Positions 55,967 through 64,000 of a stretch of DNA of 64,000 nt are shown one piece after another; within the stretch, counting starts at the first letter, position 1; every line of letters starts with the position of its first letter. The translations under genes were made by a program, and so were the position numbers. This stretch comes from Oscillospiraceae bacterium. Lineage in GTDB: Bacteria; Bacillota; Clostridia; Oscillospirales; Ruminococcaceae. The stretch is from positions 62,001 to 126,000 of the forward strand of contig JAGUQX010000008.1 in the NCBI GenBank assembly GCA_030153485.1, in the 5' to 3' direction. The notes below the pieces were generated by a model, which had not been told where the DNA came from, ran no database searches, and saw nothing but the letters and a program-made list of their open reading frames with translations.

Positions 55967-57022
55967 TTAGAGATGTCCTTTAAATAAAAATTTTTCATAC
56001 TCATTTTTTGTATATGATTTAATCATAGGGGATTGAAAATCATCTATTAATATTAAATTGAATTTATTATTTTCAATTTTTTTATCTTGTAATGAATTTA
56101 TATATATATCTTCCATAGAGACTTTTATGTTATTAGGTAGTCCAACAGATTTTATTATATTTATAAGATGTTCATATACATATGGTTTAGTTATCCCTAA
56201 TTTTTCTGATTTTTTAGTTATCATACTCATTCCAATAGCGACGGCGTATCCGTGAGGAATTTTAAAATTAAGATGTTTTTCTAAACTGTGACCAATTGTA
56301 TGTCCAAAATTTAGTATCCTTCTCATTCCAATATCTCTTGGATCTTGTTGTACTATATTTCTTTTAGATAGAATAGATTTATAAATTAACTCTTCTATAT
56401 TCTTCTCATAATTTTTATTAAGTATTATATCTATAATACTTTTATTATTAATAACTCCAATTTTAATTATTTCGGATAACCCATTTTTAAATTGTGTTTG
56501 ATTTAATGTATTCAAAAAAAATTTATCTATTATTACAGCAGATGGAGAATAAAAGCATCCTATTGTATTTTTTCCATATTGTGTATTCACGCCTGTTTTT
56601 CCACCAACAGATGCATCTACCTGAGATAGAAGTGTTGTTGGTATATTTATATATTTTATTCCTCTTTTATATGATGAGCTGGCAAATCCTACAATATCAG
56701 ATAAAATACCGCCACCTATACAAACTATAATATCATCTCTTGATATATTATTATCAAATAGAAATTTATGGATGTTTATAATAGTAGAGTATGTTTTATT
56801 ATTTTCTTTAGCTGGTATACAATATAAATATATTTTATACCCTTTGTTATTAAATATAGTAGTTATATTTTTTTGATATATATTATAAACTTTTTTATCG
56901 CATATAATAATAATCTTTTTAGTTGTGGTAAGTTTAGAGATTATTTCAATAGACTTTTCGAAAGAATTATTTTCTATAAAAATATTATAATTATCTACCG
57001 TATTAGATGAAATAATTTTCAT
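55967..57022 (-). CDS. aroB: 3-dehydroquinate synthase
   Basis: NAD- and metal-dependent enzyme making 3-dehydroquinate from DAHP. It has 351 residues. Signatures: IVCIGGGILSDIVGFASSSY (NAD loop), NIPTTLLSQVDASVGGKTGV and the metal-ligand stretch NFGHTIGHSLEKH. It lies 12 bp after aroF and ends one base before aroA. This ordering, with aroF first, suggests that regulation acts at the first committed step. Confidence 0.96.
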   Translation of the reverse strand: MKIISSNTVDNYNIFIENNSFEKSIEIISKLTTTKKIIIICDKKVYNIYQKNITTIFNNKGYKIYLYCIPAKENNKTYSTIINIHKFLFDNNISRDDIIVCIGGGILSDIVGFASSSYKRGIKYINIPTTLLSQVDASVGGKTGVNTQYGKNTIGCFYSPSAVIIDKFFLNTLNQTQFKNGLSEIIKIGVINNKSIIDIILNKNYEKNIEELIYKSILSKRNIVQQDPRDIGMRRILNFGHTIGHSLEKHLNFKIPHGYAVAIGMSMITKKSEKLGITKPYVYEHLINIIKSVGLPNNIKVSMEDIYINSLQDKKIENNKFNLILIDDFQSPMIKSYTKNEYEKFLFKGHL

Positions 57023-57034
57023 TATAAATATCCT

Positions 57035-57853
57035 TCATATATTATTTTCAAGTTTATAATTGAAGATTTTGTTTGCGTTTGCATATAATTTTTCAAAATC
57101 TTTAGGTGTTATAGATTGTTCTCCATCGGATAGAGCATTTTTTGGATCGTTATGAACTTCTACAATGATTCCATCAGATCCTGCATATATAGATGATAAT
57201 GAAAGAGGATATACCAGCCTATCAATTCCACCAGAATGGCTAGGATCAATAATAATAGGTAGATGTGTTAATTCTTTTATTATAGGAATGGCTGATATAT
57301 CTAGAGTGTTTCTTGTTTTATATTCAAATGTACGGATTCCTCGTTCGCATAGGATAATATTATGACAACCATTTATTAAAAGATATTCTGCGCTTAATAA
57401 AAATTCATCTATAGTATTAGAAAATCCTCTTTTAAGTATTACTGGTTTTTTTAATTTTGCAATTTCTTTTAAAAATTCAAAATTTTGCATATTTCTAGCA
57501 CCAATTTGGATAATATCAATGTCTTTAAATAAATCTATCTGTTTAACAGATGTAATCTCTGTAACAACAGAAATATCCAATTCTTTTTTTACATATGATA
57601 AAATTTTTATACCTTCTTCTTTAAGTCCTTGAAAAGAATAAGGTGAGGTTCTTGGTTTAAAAACACCACCACGAATAATATTCACACCTGTTTTTTTTAA
57701 AGCGGATGCAGTTGTAAAAAACTGTTCATATGATTCTACTGAGCAAGGGCCAGCTATAAAAGTAAAATGTCCTTGACCTATTTTATTGTTTTTAATTTCT
57801 ATTATTGTTTTGTCTTGTTCATTTTTTTTTGTATATAGATAATTTTGATTCAT
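57035..57853 (-). CDS. aroF: 3-deoxy-7-phosphoheptulonate (DAHP) synthase, AroF type
   Basis: First shikimate-pathway enzyme; joins PEP and erythrose-4-phosphate. It has 272 residues from ATG 57853; an in-frame GTG at 57865 would add four residues and neither start has a strong ribosome binding site. It is the short class I-beta form (KDO8P-like): FTFIAGPCSVESYEQF, RGGVFKPRTSPYSFQG, IQIGARNMQNFEFL, VILKRGFS and IDPSHSGG. Residues before FTFIAGPC are few (about 30), so there is no separate regulatory ACT or chorismate mutase domain. Confidence 0.93.
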   Translation of the reverse strand: MNQNYLYTKKNEQDKTIIEIKNNKIGQGHFTFIAGPCSVESYEQFFTTASALKKTGVNIIRGGVFKPRTSPYSFQGLKEEGIKILSYVKKELDISVVTEITSVKQIDLFKDIDIIQIGARNMQNFEFLKEIAKLKKPVILKRGFSNTIDEFLLSAEYLLINGCHNIILCERGIRTFEYKTRNTLDISAIPIIKELTHLPIIIDPSHSGGIDRLVYPLSLSSIYAGSDGIIVEVHNDPKNALSDGEQSITPKDFEKLYANANKIFNYKLENNI

Positions 57854-58010
57854 CTCGATAATCACTTTCTAATAGTTTATTTAATTTTATTATACTTTAA
57901 AATTTTTCTAAAATCAAAATAATAATAAAAATAATTTATATTGTTCTAAATAATTGTATCTATTCATAAAGATTAGATAATAGGACAAGGTAAAAAAGGA
58001 GAGAAAAGAA

Positions 58011-59003
58011 GTGAAGGATATAATAATATTTAATAAAATACTAGAAAAGATATCTGATGATATAAAACAAATTATTTTAAAAACACCAGATGATATAAAG
58101 GTTCAGGTTAGGGAGATTAGGCTTAGAGAAAATACCCCTATATGTTTAATAACGGGTACAGAGACATTCTTTTTAGATGATAAGGGTAATCCTTCAAGAA
58201 AAATTGTTAAAAACTGTTTTAAGTTAAATAATAAAAATATTTTAGAAACTTTTGAAATTATAGCAGAAGAGTCGTTACATAGTTATCAAAAAGAGATAAA
58301 AGAAGGATTTATAACCATAGACGGTGGTCATAGAGTTGGTTTTTGTGGAACTGCAATAAATCAAGATGATAAAATTTTTAATTTAAAGGATATAAATTCT
58401 ATCAACTTTAGAATTGCGAAACAAACTTATGGGATGTGGAATGGTATTTTTTCTAAGATATTTAAAGATGGATTATCTAGTGTATTAGTAATAGGACCTC
58501 CGTCTAGTGGAAAAACAACATTTTTAAAAGATATTATATATTATCTATCTAGCGGTATTAGAGGAAATTTTTATAAAGTTTCTGCTATTGATGAGAGGGG
58601 AGAACTAGGATCTATACAATATAAAAATGTATTAACTTGTGATTTTTTTAGAGGATATGGCAAAAGTGATGGTGTGGAAATTGCTATTAGAACTATGTCA
58701 CCAGATGTTATTGTTTTTGATGAAATAGGATTAAAAGATATGAAGACTATAGATAAAATTATGCATTGTGGAGTTGAAATAATAACATCTATACATGGTA
58801 AAACTTTTGATGATATCTTAAATAAAAAGGAAATTGTAGAGATGGTTAAATCTGGAGTTTTTAAGTATGGCATTATTTTGGATAGCGGAGAAAATATTGG
58901 AAATATTTTAAAAGTTATAGATTTTGGGGGCAAAAAAGATGAATCTTTTAGGAATAGTCATGATAGTTTTTGCATGCTCTATGATAGGCATATTAAAATC
59001 TAA
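58011..59003 (+). CDS. spoIIIAA: Stage III sporulation protein AA (ATPase)
   Basis: Cytoplasmic ATPase, related to secretion ATPases, that powers the SpoIIIA-SpoIIQ channel between mother cell and forespore. It has 330 residues. VREIRLRENTPICLI at the N-terminus, HRVGFCGTA near 105, Walker A GPPSSGKTTFLKD near 165 and the Walker B-like VIVFDEIG near 235 are intact. The start is GTG at 58011 behind AAGGAGAG. It heads the operon spoIIIAA-AH; the first 90 residues are the regulatory part. I could not identify a sigma-E promoter with confidence. Confidence 0.96.
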   Translation: MKDIIIFNKILEKISDDIKQIILKTPDDIKVQVREIRLRENTPICLITGTETFFLDDKGNPSRKIVKNCFKLNNKNILETFEIIAEESLHSYQKEIKEGFITIDGGHRVGFCGTAINQDDKIFNLKDINSINFRIAKQTYGMWNGIFSKIFKDGLSSVLVIGPPSSGKTTFLKDIIYYLSSGIRGNFYKVSAIDERGELGSIQYKNVLTCDFFRGYGKSDGVEIAIRTMSPDVIVFDEIGLKDMKTIDKIMHCGVEIITSIHGKTFDDILNKKEIVEMVKSGVFKYGIILDSGENIGNILKVIDFGGKKDESFRNSHDSFCMLYDRHIKI

Positions 59004-59442
59004 CACTATTATTACTAGAGTTGTGATACTTAAGCAGGTGATATTAATGGTGGAAAAAATACAACTATATATAAGATACAACCAGATTAAAACTAAAAAT
59101 CTTATATATAATCTTTCTGGGATGAAAGAATTTAGCAAACTTCATTTTTTATCTGATTGTTCAAAAAATATGAAAAAAGGAACAAGTTTTTCTATTAGTT
59201 GGAAATTGGCTATAGATAATTTTTTTGGAGAAACAGAGCAAAATGATAGAAAGATAATTATAGGACTTTCTACAATAATAGGGAAAAGTGATATTTTAGG
59301 GCAAATCAATGAATTAGAGTCATTTAAGAAGATGATTATACATAATTTGGAAGAAGCAGAGGAAATAAGTAAAAGAAAAGCTATGTTATATCCATCTTGT
59401 GGATTTTTATTTGGGCTTTTTGTGGTGATATTTTTTATATAA
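58939..59442 (+). CDS. spoIIIAB: Stage III sporulation protein AB
   Basis: Membrane component of the SpoIIIA channel, related to GspF-type platform proteins. It has 167 residues from ATG 58939 (GGGGG upstream), overlapping spoIIIAA by 65 bp. The N-terminal helix is MNLLGIVMIVFACSMIGI and the C-terminal helix is MLYPSCGFLFGLFVVIFF; between them is a helical cytoplasmic domain (LKQVILMVEKIQLYIRYNQ). Assignment rests on both position and these features. Confidence 0.9.
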   Translation: MNLLGIVMIVFACSMIGILKSNTIITRVVILKQVILMVEKIQLYIRYNQIKTKNLIYNLSGMKEFSKLHFLSDCSKNMKKGTSFSISWKLAIDNFFGETEQNDRKIIIGLSTIIGKSDILGQINELESFKKMIIHNLEEAEEISKRKAMLYPSCGFLFGLFVVIFFI

Positions 59443-59476
59443 ATTTATATAAAATTAAGTTATAGGAGGTGTAAAT

Positions 59477-59674
59477 ATGGAAGTTGATTTAATATTTCAG
59501 ATAGCTGCAATTGGGATAATAGTAGCTGTACTTAATCAGCTTTTAATACGATCAGGAAGAGAAGAACAGGGGATGATGGTTACACTTGCAGGACTTATTG
59601 TTGTTTTAATGATAATTATATATGAAATAAATGATCTTTTTGAAGCAGTAAAATCTATTTTTGGACTTTGGTAG
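59477..59674 (+). CDS. spoIIIAC: Stage III sporulation protein AC
   Basis: 65-residue protein with two membrane helices; part of the SpoIIIA channel base. It reads VDLIFQIAAIGIIVAVLNQL, SGREEQGMMVTLAGLIVVLM, the invariant SpoIIIAC pattern. AGGAGG precedes the ATG. It is 34 bp after spoIIIAB. Confidence 0.94.
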   Translation: MEVDLIFQIAAIGIIVAVLNQLLIRSGREEQGMMVTLAGLIVVLMIIIYEINDLFEAVKSIFGLW

Positions 59675-59687
59675 ATAGGAGACGCTT

Positions 59688-60077
59688 ATGAATCTACTAG
59701 GCGTTATAGGAATTTGTATAGTAAGTGTTGTTATATCTCTTCTTTTTAATCAATATAAGCCAGAATATAGCTTGTTTATTTCATTAGTTTGCGGGTGTCT
59801 AGTTATAAGTTTGGTTTTATCACAATTAAATGATGTTTTTAATGTTTTGAAAAATTTTCTTAATTATCTTCAAATAAATGACCTGTATTTAGAAATTATT
59901 ATAAAGAGCTTAGGTATTTGTTATATAACTCAAATAGCTTCTGATAGTTGTAAAGATGCTGGGTATACTTCTATCGGAAATAAGGTTGATTTTGCTGGGA
60001 AAGCAGCGATTATAATTTTATCATTACCATTATTTAACGAGCTAATAGATATCGCTTTAAAATTGGTGTCTATGTAA
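59688..60077 (+). CDS. spoIIIAD: Stage III sporulation protein AD
   Basis: 129-residue multi-helix membrane protein. It has about four helices (LLGVIGICIVSVVISLLF, YSLFISLVCGCLVISLVL) and the conserved KSLGICYITQIASDSCKDAG that identifies SpoIIIAD. It starts with ATG behind TAGGAG, 13 bp after spoIIIAC, and follows the standard order of the operon. Confidence 0.94.
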   Translation: MNLLGVIGICIVSVVISLLFNQYKPEYSLFISLVCGCLVISLVLSQLNDVFNVLKNFLNYLQINDLYLEIIIKSLGICYITQIASDSCKDAGYTSIGNKVDFAGKAAIIILSLPLFNELIDIALKLVSM

Positions 60078-60119
60078 AAAATATTATAAGTATATCTAGT
60101 TTTAAATAGGTGAAAAATT

Positions 60120-61280
60120 ATGAAGTTGAAAAAAATATACCTTTTTGTATTAATGATGATTATGTTTTTTATATCGCCTATATATATAGCGTTTGCTGAA
60201 GATATTTCTGGTGTAGATCAGGAAGATTTATACAAAAAGCAGATAGAAAATATAGGTGGAAATGATTTATTTAAATATATACCAGATTCTGCTAAAAAAT
60301 ATTTTGATGATAATAATGTGGATGAGTTTGAGATAGAAACCTTTAAAAAATTTACATTTAAAAGTTTCATAGAAAATAGCATAGAAAATATCACTATTTA
60401 TTTTAAAAGACCAATAAAAATTCTTTTTATTATTATAGGAATTATTCTTTTTTCGTCTATGGCAGCTGCTCTAAAGTCGGATCAATCTGATAAAGGATAT
60501 GTAAAAGCATATGATATTATTTCTATTTTATCTATATCAGGTGTGTTGGTTTATCCAACTATTGATTTAATATATTCTGCAATAGATACTATTAATCAAG
60601 CAAGTAGTTTTATTTTAATGTTTTTACCCGTTTTTATATCTATTTTAATAGCATCTGGAAAAACTATTTCAGCCCTTACATATAATAGTTTTTTATTTGG
60701 AACAGTTCAATTAATATCTCAGATAGCTTCTAAGACATTAGTTCCTTTGACAGGTATTTATATGACATTTTCTATAGCTGGTGTTATAAGTGATTATATA
60801 GATTTAAAAGGAATTTCTACTTTTATTAAAAAAACTGTTACATGGAGTATGGGGATATTATTGACTACATTTGTCAGCCTTTTAACATTACAAGGAATAG
60901 TCTCTACCTCTGCAGATACTGTGGCGACAAAAGCTGCAAAATTTGCTCTTTCTAGTTTTGTACCTGTAATAGGGGGTGCATTAAGCGAAGCGTTTAACTC
61001 TCTACAAGGATGTTTAAGTTTTATAAAATCTACAGTAGGAGTTTTTGGAGTTGTTACAATATTATTGGCTTTTATGCCAACTATTATATCTATATTACTT
61101 ATGATTTTTAGTATAAATATTTCTTGTATATTTTCTGAAGTTTTAAATACTAAAAGAATAACGGATATATTAAAAGTGTGTTCGTCAACATTATCTTTAA
61201 TATTAATTATTGTCTTATGCTTTGCAGTTCTACTTATTGTGTCTACAACTGTTATGTTGGTGTTAGGTGTGGGGGTTTAA
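60120..61280 (+). CDS. spoIIIAE: Stage III sporulation protein AE
   Basis: Polytopic membrane protein of the SpoIIIA channel; 386 residues. It has an N-terminal signal-type helix (FVLMMIMFFISPIYIAFA), an extracytoplasmic segment to about 95, then about seven helices. SASSFILMFLPVF-like stretches and AGVISDYIDLKGISTFIKKT, SFVPVIGGALSEAFNSLQGC are the family marks. The next gene overlaps slightly if its GTG start is used. Confidence 0.94.
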   Translation: MKLKKIYLFVLMMIMFFISPIYIAFAEDISGVDQEDLYKKQIENIGGNDLFKYIPDSAKKYFDDNNVDEFEIETFKKFTFKSFIENSIENITIYFKRPIKILFIIIGIILFSSMAAALKSDQSDKGYVKAYDIISILSISGVLVYPTIDLIYSAIDTINQASSFILMFLPVFISILIASGKTISALTYNSFLFGTVQLISQIASKTLVPLTGIYMTFSIAGVISDYIDLKGISTFIKKTVTWSMGILLTTFVSLLTLQGIVSTSADTVATKAAKFALSSFVPVIGGALSEAFNSLQGCLSFIKSTVGVFGVVTILLAFMPTIISILLMIFSINISCIFSEVLNTKRITDILKVCSSTLSLILIIVLCFAVLLIVSTTVMLVLGVGV

Positions 61281-61281
61281 T

Positions 61282-61764
61282 TTGAATTTTTTAAAAGAAT
61301 GGGCGTTTTCAATATTTATAACCGTTTTAATAATAACGATTTTTTCTATGATAATTCCAAAAGGACAACTTGATAAAGTTATGAAATTTTCTTTAAGTTT
61401 ATTTTTTTTAGTTGCTTTAGTAACTCCTTTTGTGTCAAAAATAAGTTCTATAAATTTTGGTTTTAAGGATGAAATAGAGGTTAATACTCAAAAAATGTAT
61501 AAGAATGATATTTTAGAAAAATCAAATGAAGATTTTATTTCTCTTACAGAAAAAAATATATCTAATAATATTGGTAATATATTAAAGCAAAATAATATAA
61601 ATCCAAAAAAAATTACAACAAATATTAATATAAATGATAACACAAGCATATCTATTAATAATCTAGTAATTTTATTAGATAAAAAAGATATAAATTTAGA
61701 ACAAAAAGTCAAAGAAGTTATATTAAAGGAGGTATTGTATGAGCCAGAAATTGAATACGAATAG
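61282..61764 (+). CDS. spoIIIAF: Stage III sporulation protein AF
   Basis: 160 residues. TTG 61282 is chosen because GGGGG lies six bases upstream, giving MNFLKEWAFSIFITVLIITI; an earlier GTG would overlap spoIIIAE. Two N-terminal helices (FSIFITVLIITIFSMIIPKG, FSLSLFFLVALVTPFVSKIS), then a soluble domain rich in N and K. The K in IIPKGQLDKVMKF is typical of SpoIIIAF. The C-terminal part is the diverged ring-building-like domain. Confidence 0.88.
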   Translation: MNFLKEWAFSIFITVLIITIFSMIIPKGQLDKVMKFSLSLFFLVALVTPFVSKISSINFGFKDEIEVNTQKMYKNDILEKSNEDFISLTEKNISNNIGNILKQNNINPKKITTNININDNTSISINNLVILLDKKDINLEQKVKEVILKEVLYEPEIEYE

Positions 61765-61790
61765 AATTTGTTTTTGAAGGAAGTGGTTTT

Positions 61791-62381
61791 ATGGATATTA
61801 AGAAGAATGTTGAAGAAATAAAAAATAAATTCTCTGGAGTTTTTGTTAAAAATAAGAAAAATATTTTAATATTATTAGTTGGAGTTTTGGGATTATTTTT
61901 TATTTTTATTTCTTCTGATAAAAAATCTGATTCTGAGAATATTAAAAATGCAGATTCAAAATCTAATATAGATACTAGTACAGAAAATTATGTGAACAAT
62001 TTAGAAGAAAAGGTTAGATTAATATTAGAAAAAGTGGAAGGAGTGGGTGAGGCTAATGTTATGATTAGTTTAAATAACGGAATAGAGTATGTTTATGCGG
62101 GTGAAGAAAAAAAGAATTCTGATAAAACAGAAGATATAGGTCAAAATGATAGTGTTAAGGTTAAAAAAAGTGATAATTATGAGCAGAAATTAATTCTTGT
62201 AGATGGTCCAAATGGAAAACGCCAACCATTGGTAAAAACTATGATAGAACCTAGTATAAAAGGTGTTTTAGTTGTTTGTAGTGGAGGAGAAGATATATCT
62301 GTCCAAGACAGAGTTGTTGAAGCTTTAACGACCGTTTTAGGAATATCTTCAAATAAAGTTAGTATAATTAAATTATCATAA
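61791..62381 (+). CDS. spoIIIAG: Stage III sporulation protein AG
   Basis: Ring-forming extracytoplasmic component of the SpoIIIA channel, related to secretin ring-building modules. It has 196 residues. A single membrane helix at about 24-42 (NILILLVGVLGLFFIFIS) is followed by a linker and the ring domain: VEGVGEANVMISLNNGIEYV, then GVLVVCSGGEDISVQDRVVE, ALTTVLGISSNKVSIIKL. The start follows AAGGAAG. Confidence 0.93.
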   Translation: MDIKKNVEEIKNKFSGVFVKNKKNILILLVGVLGLFFIFISSDKKSDSENIKNADSKSNIDTSTENYVNNLEEKVRLILEKVEGVGEANVMISLNNGIEYVYAGEEKKNSDKTEDIGQNDSVKVKKSDNYEQKLILVDGPNGKRQPLVKTMIEPSIKGVLVVCSGGEDISVQDRVVEALTTVLGISSNKVSIIKLS

Positions 62382-62400
62382 ATTTTGGAGGAATATATAT

Positions 62401-62985
62401 ATGAAATTAAATATGATTTTAGGAAAAAAACAAATTGTTTTAGCATCTTTGGTTTTTATATTAAGTATAGCTGTATATTTAAATTGGCAATTTGCAAAAG
62501 ATGGGGAAGGTTTTCCTGTAACAGGGAGTTTATCAGATGAAAAGGATACTAAAGAATTAGGTGATGCAAAATTTGTAAATAATGGAGAAGATAAAGATTC
62601 TAAAAAAGATGAAAATTCAAAGATGGAAAAAAGTGCAAAAGAATATTTTGCTAAAGCAAGGATGGAGAGGGATAAAGCTAGAGATAAATCTAAAGAAACT
62701 ATGTCTAATATGATAAAAGATGAGAAATTGTCTAGTGATGATAAAGAAAAATTACAGGTTAAAGAATCAAATATGGTTCAAATTACAGAGAAAGAAACAA
62801 AGATGGAAAATTTGATAAAAGCAAAAGGATTTTTAGAATGCATGACATATTTGGAAGAAGGAAAAGTAAGTGTTATAGTTCATACAGAAGGTCTTGCTAA
62901 AGAACAAGCCTCACAAATTAAGGATATCGTTGTTTCTCAAGGAAAAATTTTGCCAGAAAATATAACCATAACAGAAGTAAAATAG
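62401..62985 (+). CDS. spoIIIAH: Stage III sporulation protein AH
   Basis: Mother-cell half of the SpoIIIAH-SpoIIQ bridge. It has 194 residues. One membrane helix near residues 8-28 (KKQIVLASLVFILSIAVYLNW) is followed by a charged linker with a coiled-coil-like stretch (AKEYFAKARMERDKARDKSK). The YscJ/FliF-like ring domain has IKAKGFLECMTYLEEGKVSV and ASQIKDIVVSQGKILPENIT. AGGAGG lies ahead of the ATG. Last of the eight sporulation genes in the operon. Confidence 0.95.
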   Translation: MKLNMILGKKQIVLASLVFILSIAVYLNWQFAKDGEGFPVTGSLSDEKDTKELGDAKFVNNGEDKDSKKDENSKMEKSAKEYFAKARMERDKARDKSKETMSNMIKDEKLSSDDKEKLQVKESNMVQITEKETKMENLIKAKGFLECMTYLEEGKVSVIVHTEGLAKEQASQIKDIVVSQGKILPENITITEVK

Positions 62986-63064
62986 TTGTGTCTTTTTTTT
63001 ATTGTGTTATAATTAATTACATTAAAGAATATTGTTTTAAGTATGACCATTATGGAGGTTTTTT

Positions 63065-63412
63065 ATGTATAAAATTATAGAGTCAAATTGTGATTATATT
63101 TTTTATTCTAACAACCTTTTATCATTAATTGTAAAGAAAGAAATTTCTGAAATAGAAGGTTTTTATAATTTTAATAACAAATTCCATTTTTTTGATTATT
63201 GTGATTTTTTAAATTTTTTAAATAGAGCTATAAAAATTTATCAGCAAGATGAAGATATTTATATAAATCTTTATATAAATATAGAATATAATCAAAATTT
63301 TAAGAAATTTGCAAAAATGGTTAGTGATAGAATAAAATACGCAATTTATGATATAACGGGGCTAAATGTTAAATATATTAATATTTATATTGATAATATT
63401 GTTTTTGTTTAA
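63065..63412 (+). CDS. Asp23/Gls24 family protein, diverged (YqhY position)
   Basis: 115 residues, behind GGAGG. The position between spoIIIAH and nusB is that of the YqhY-type Asp23 gene in Bacillus and Clostridia. The end, KMVSDRIKYAIYDITGLNVKYINIYIDNIVFV, has the V-x2-x-I-x2-(V/I)-x2-(V/I)-x-G form of that family. The N-terminal half has diverged strongly. Function in the family is a membrane- or lipid-linked role; the call rests on context plus this C-terminal match. Confidence 0.65.
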   Translation: MYKIIESNCDYIFYSNNLLSLIVKKEISEIEGFYNFNNKFHFFDYCDFLNFLNRAIKIYQQDEDIYINLYINIEYNQNFKKFAKMVSDRIKYAIYDITGLNVKYINIYIDNIVFV

Positions 63413-63507
63413 AAATAAAATATCCAATATGCTCTTTTAAATCTTTTATTAGGGCTTATTGGTTTATTTTATTTTGTTTGTTGTTTAAAAGAAAGGATTT
63501 TAAAAGT

Positions 63508-63900
63508 ATGACTAGAAGGCAATTAAGAGAGAGTACTCTAATGTTGGTATTTCAAAATATATTTAAACAAGAAGATTGTGTAGATATATTAGAGGTTAAT
63601 CTACAGGCTGGTCTTTTTGATATAGATAATGATGTTAGAGATTATTTTTTTGGAATAGAAGAAAATAAAGAAGAGATAGATATTATTATAAAAAAATATT
63701 TAAAAAATTGGAAAATAGATAGAATCTCTAAAATTTCTTTGTCTATTTTAAGAATTGCTTTTTATGAAATTATTTATAAAGAAAATATGGAAACTAATAT
63801 AGTTATAAGTGAAGCTGTAGAGATTTCAAAAAATTATCTTGATCAAGATGATACGGCTTTTATAAATGGTGTTTTAGGAGCTTATTCTAAAGATATATAA
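63508..63900 (+). CDS. nusB: Transcription antitermination protein NusB
   Basis: RNA-binding antitermination factor that acts with S10/NusE on rRNA operons. It has 130 residues from ATG 63508 (GAAAGGA ten bases upstream); an in-frame TTG at 63478 has no ribosome binding site. Motifs: MTRRQLRESTLMLVFQNIFK, IDRISKISLSILRIAFYEII, VISEAVEISKNYLDQDDTAF and NGVLGAY, all normal for NusB. It is followed 23 bp later by xseA, the usual order. Confidence 0.95.
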   Translation: MTRRQLRESTLMLVFQNIFKQEDCVDILEVNLQAGLFDIDNDVRDYFFGIEENKEEIDIIIKKYLKNWKIDRISKISLSILRIAFYEIIYKENMETNIVISEAVEISKNYLDQDDTAFINGVLGAYSKDI

Positions 63901-63923
63901 GTTTATGTTTAAGGGAGAATATT

Positions 63924-64000
63924 TTGATAAAAGCTTTGAGTGTTACAGAGATAAATAGTTATATAAAAGATGTTATATCTTCGGATGTGTTTTTATCCAG
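63924..64000 (+). CDS. xseA: Exonuclease VII large subunit, N-terminal fragment (cut by window edge)
   Basis: Only 25 codons are visible. The TTG at 63924 lies six bases after AAGGGAG and gives MIKALSVTEINSYIKDVISS, which matches the XseA N-terminus (ALSVTEINxYIK), followed by DVFLS. The position after nusB is the normal one in Clostridia. ExoVII degrades single-stranded DNA from both ends. The rest lies beyond the window. Confidence 0.85.
   Translation, partial: MIKALSVTEINSYIKDVISSDVFLS

Noticed and set aside
57920..58005. Sigma-E promoter for spoIIIAA
   Set aside because: An ATATT and a CATAAAGAT are present but 22 bases apart, too far for sigma-E spacing.

Overview
The window looks like the chromosome of an uncharacterised, very AT-rich, endospore-forming anaerobe of the Bacillota (class Clostridia). 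The reasons are a complete spoIIIAA-AH sporulation operon, a class III (oxygen-sensitive) ribonucleotide reductase with its radical-SAM activase, PyrR attenuation, strong AGGAGG ribosome binding sites, perfect TTGACA-17-TATAAT promoters, and an F-type ATP synthase whose c subunit carries the sodium-binding residue set. No 16S gene is present, so the genus cannot be named.

Layout. 1-5558 (minus): pyrR-pyrC-pyrF-carA-carB' behind a PyrR-controlled leader. 5694-6524: rsmI from a CTG start. 6665-10333: a large secreted leucine-rich-repeat protein ending in a dockerin-like module. 10382-11465: rpsF-ssb-rpsR. 11689-18689: atpZ-atpI-atpBEFHAGDC, with atpB apparently starting at ATT. 18702-19040: two tRNA-Ser genes. 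19105-24714: a decaying type I restriction-modification locus (hsdS pseudogene, hsdR intact, hsdM with an early stop).

24773-39396 is the accessory region and the most interesting part. It has a 1785-residue protective-antigen/Vip1-like binary-toxin B component with six C-terminal ricin-type lectin domains. A divergent gene follows, split by a frameshift at an A7 tract. Next is a small secreted protein with the same lectin module. Two proteins without signal peptides are built from eukaryote-like short linear motifs: one has PxxPxK, YxN and YxxM motifs, the other has four SUMO-interaction-like motifs, a KRKR basic patch and proline-rich tracts. A tandem pair of small membrane proteins resembles the TMEM230/DUF872 hairpin and appears to use ATT starts behind a (TAATAG)6 repeat. 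Three unknown exported proteins, a 51-residue membrane protein and a tandem family of three exported coiled-coil proteins complete the region. Together these suggest an island for interaction with a eukaryotic host; that conclusion is inference.

39397-64000 returns to core functions: trxA; an iron(III)-type ABC importer behind a palindromic operator; bioY-birA with a BirA-like operator over its promoter; sfsA; a FIVAR-repeat surface protein; an ArAE-type membrane protein; nrdD-nrdG; a PASTA protein whose kinase domain has lost its catalytic residues; aroF-aroB-aroA-aroC; spoIIIAA-AH; an Asp23-family gene; nusB; and the start of xseA. Many gene ends carry unusually long, near-perfect hairpins (24-32 bp stems) that overlap the stop codons of convergent genes.
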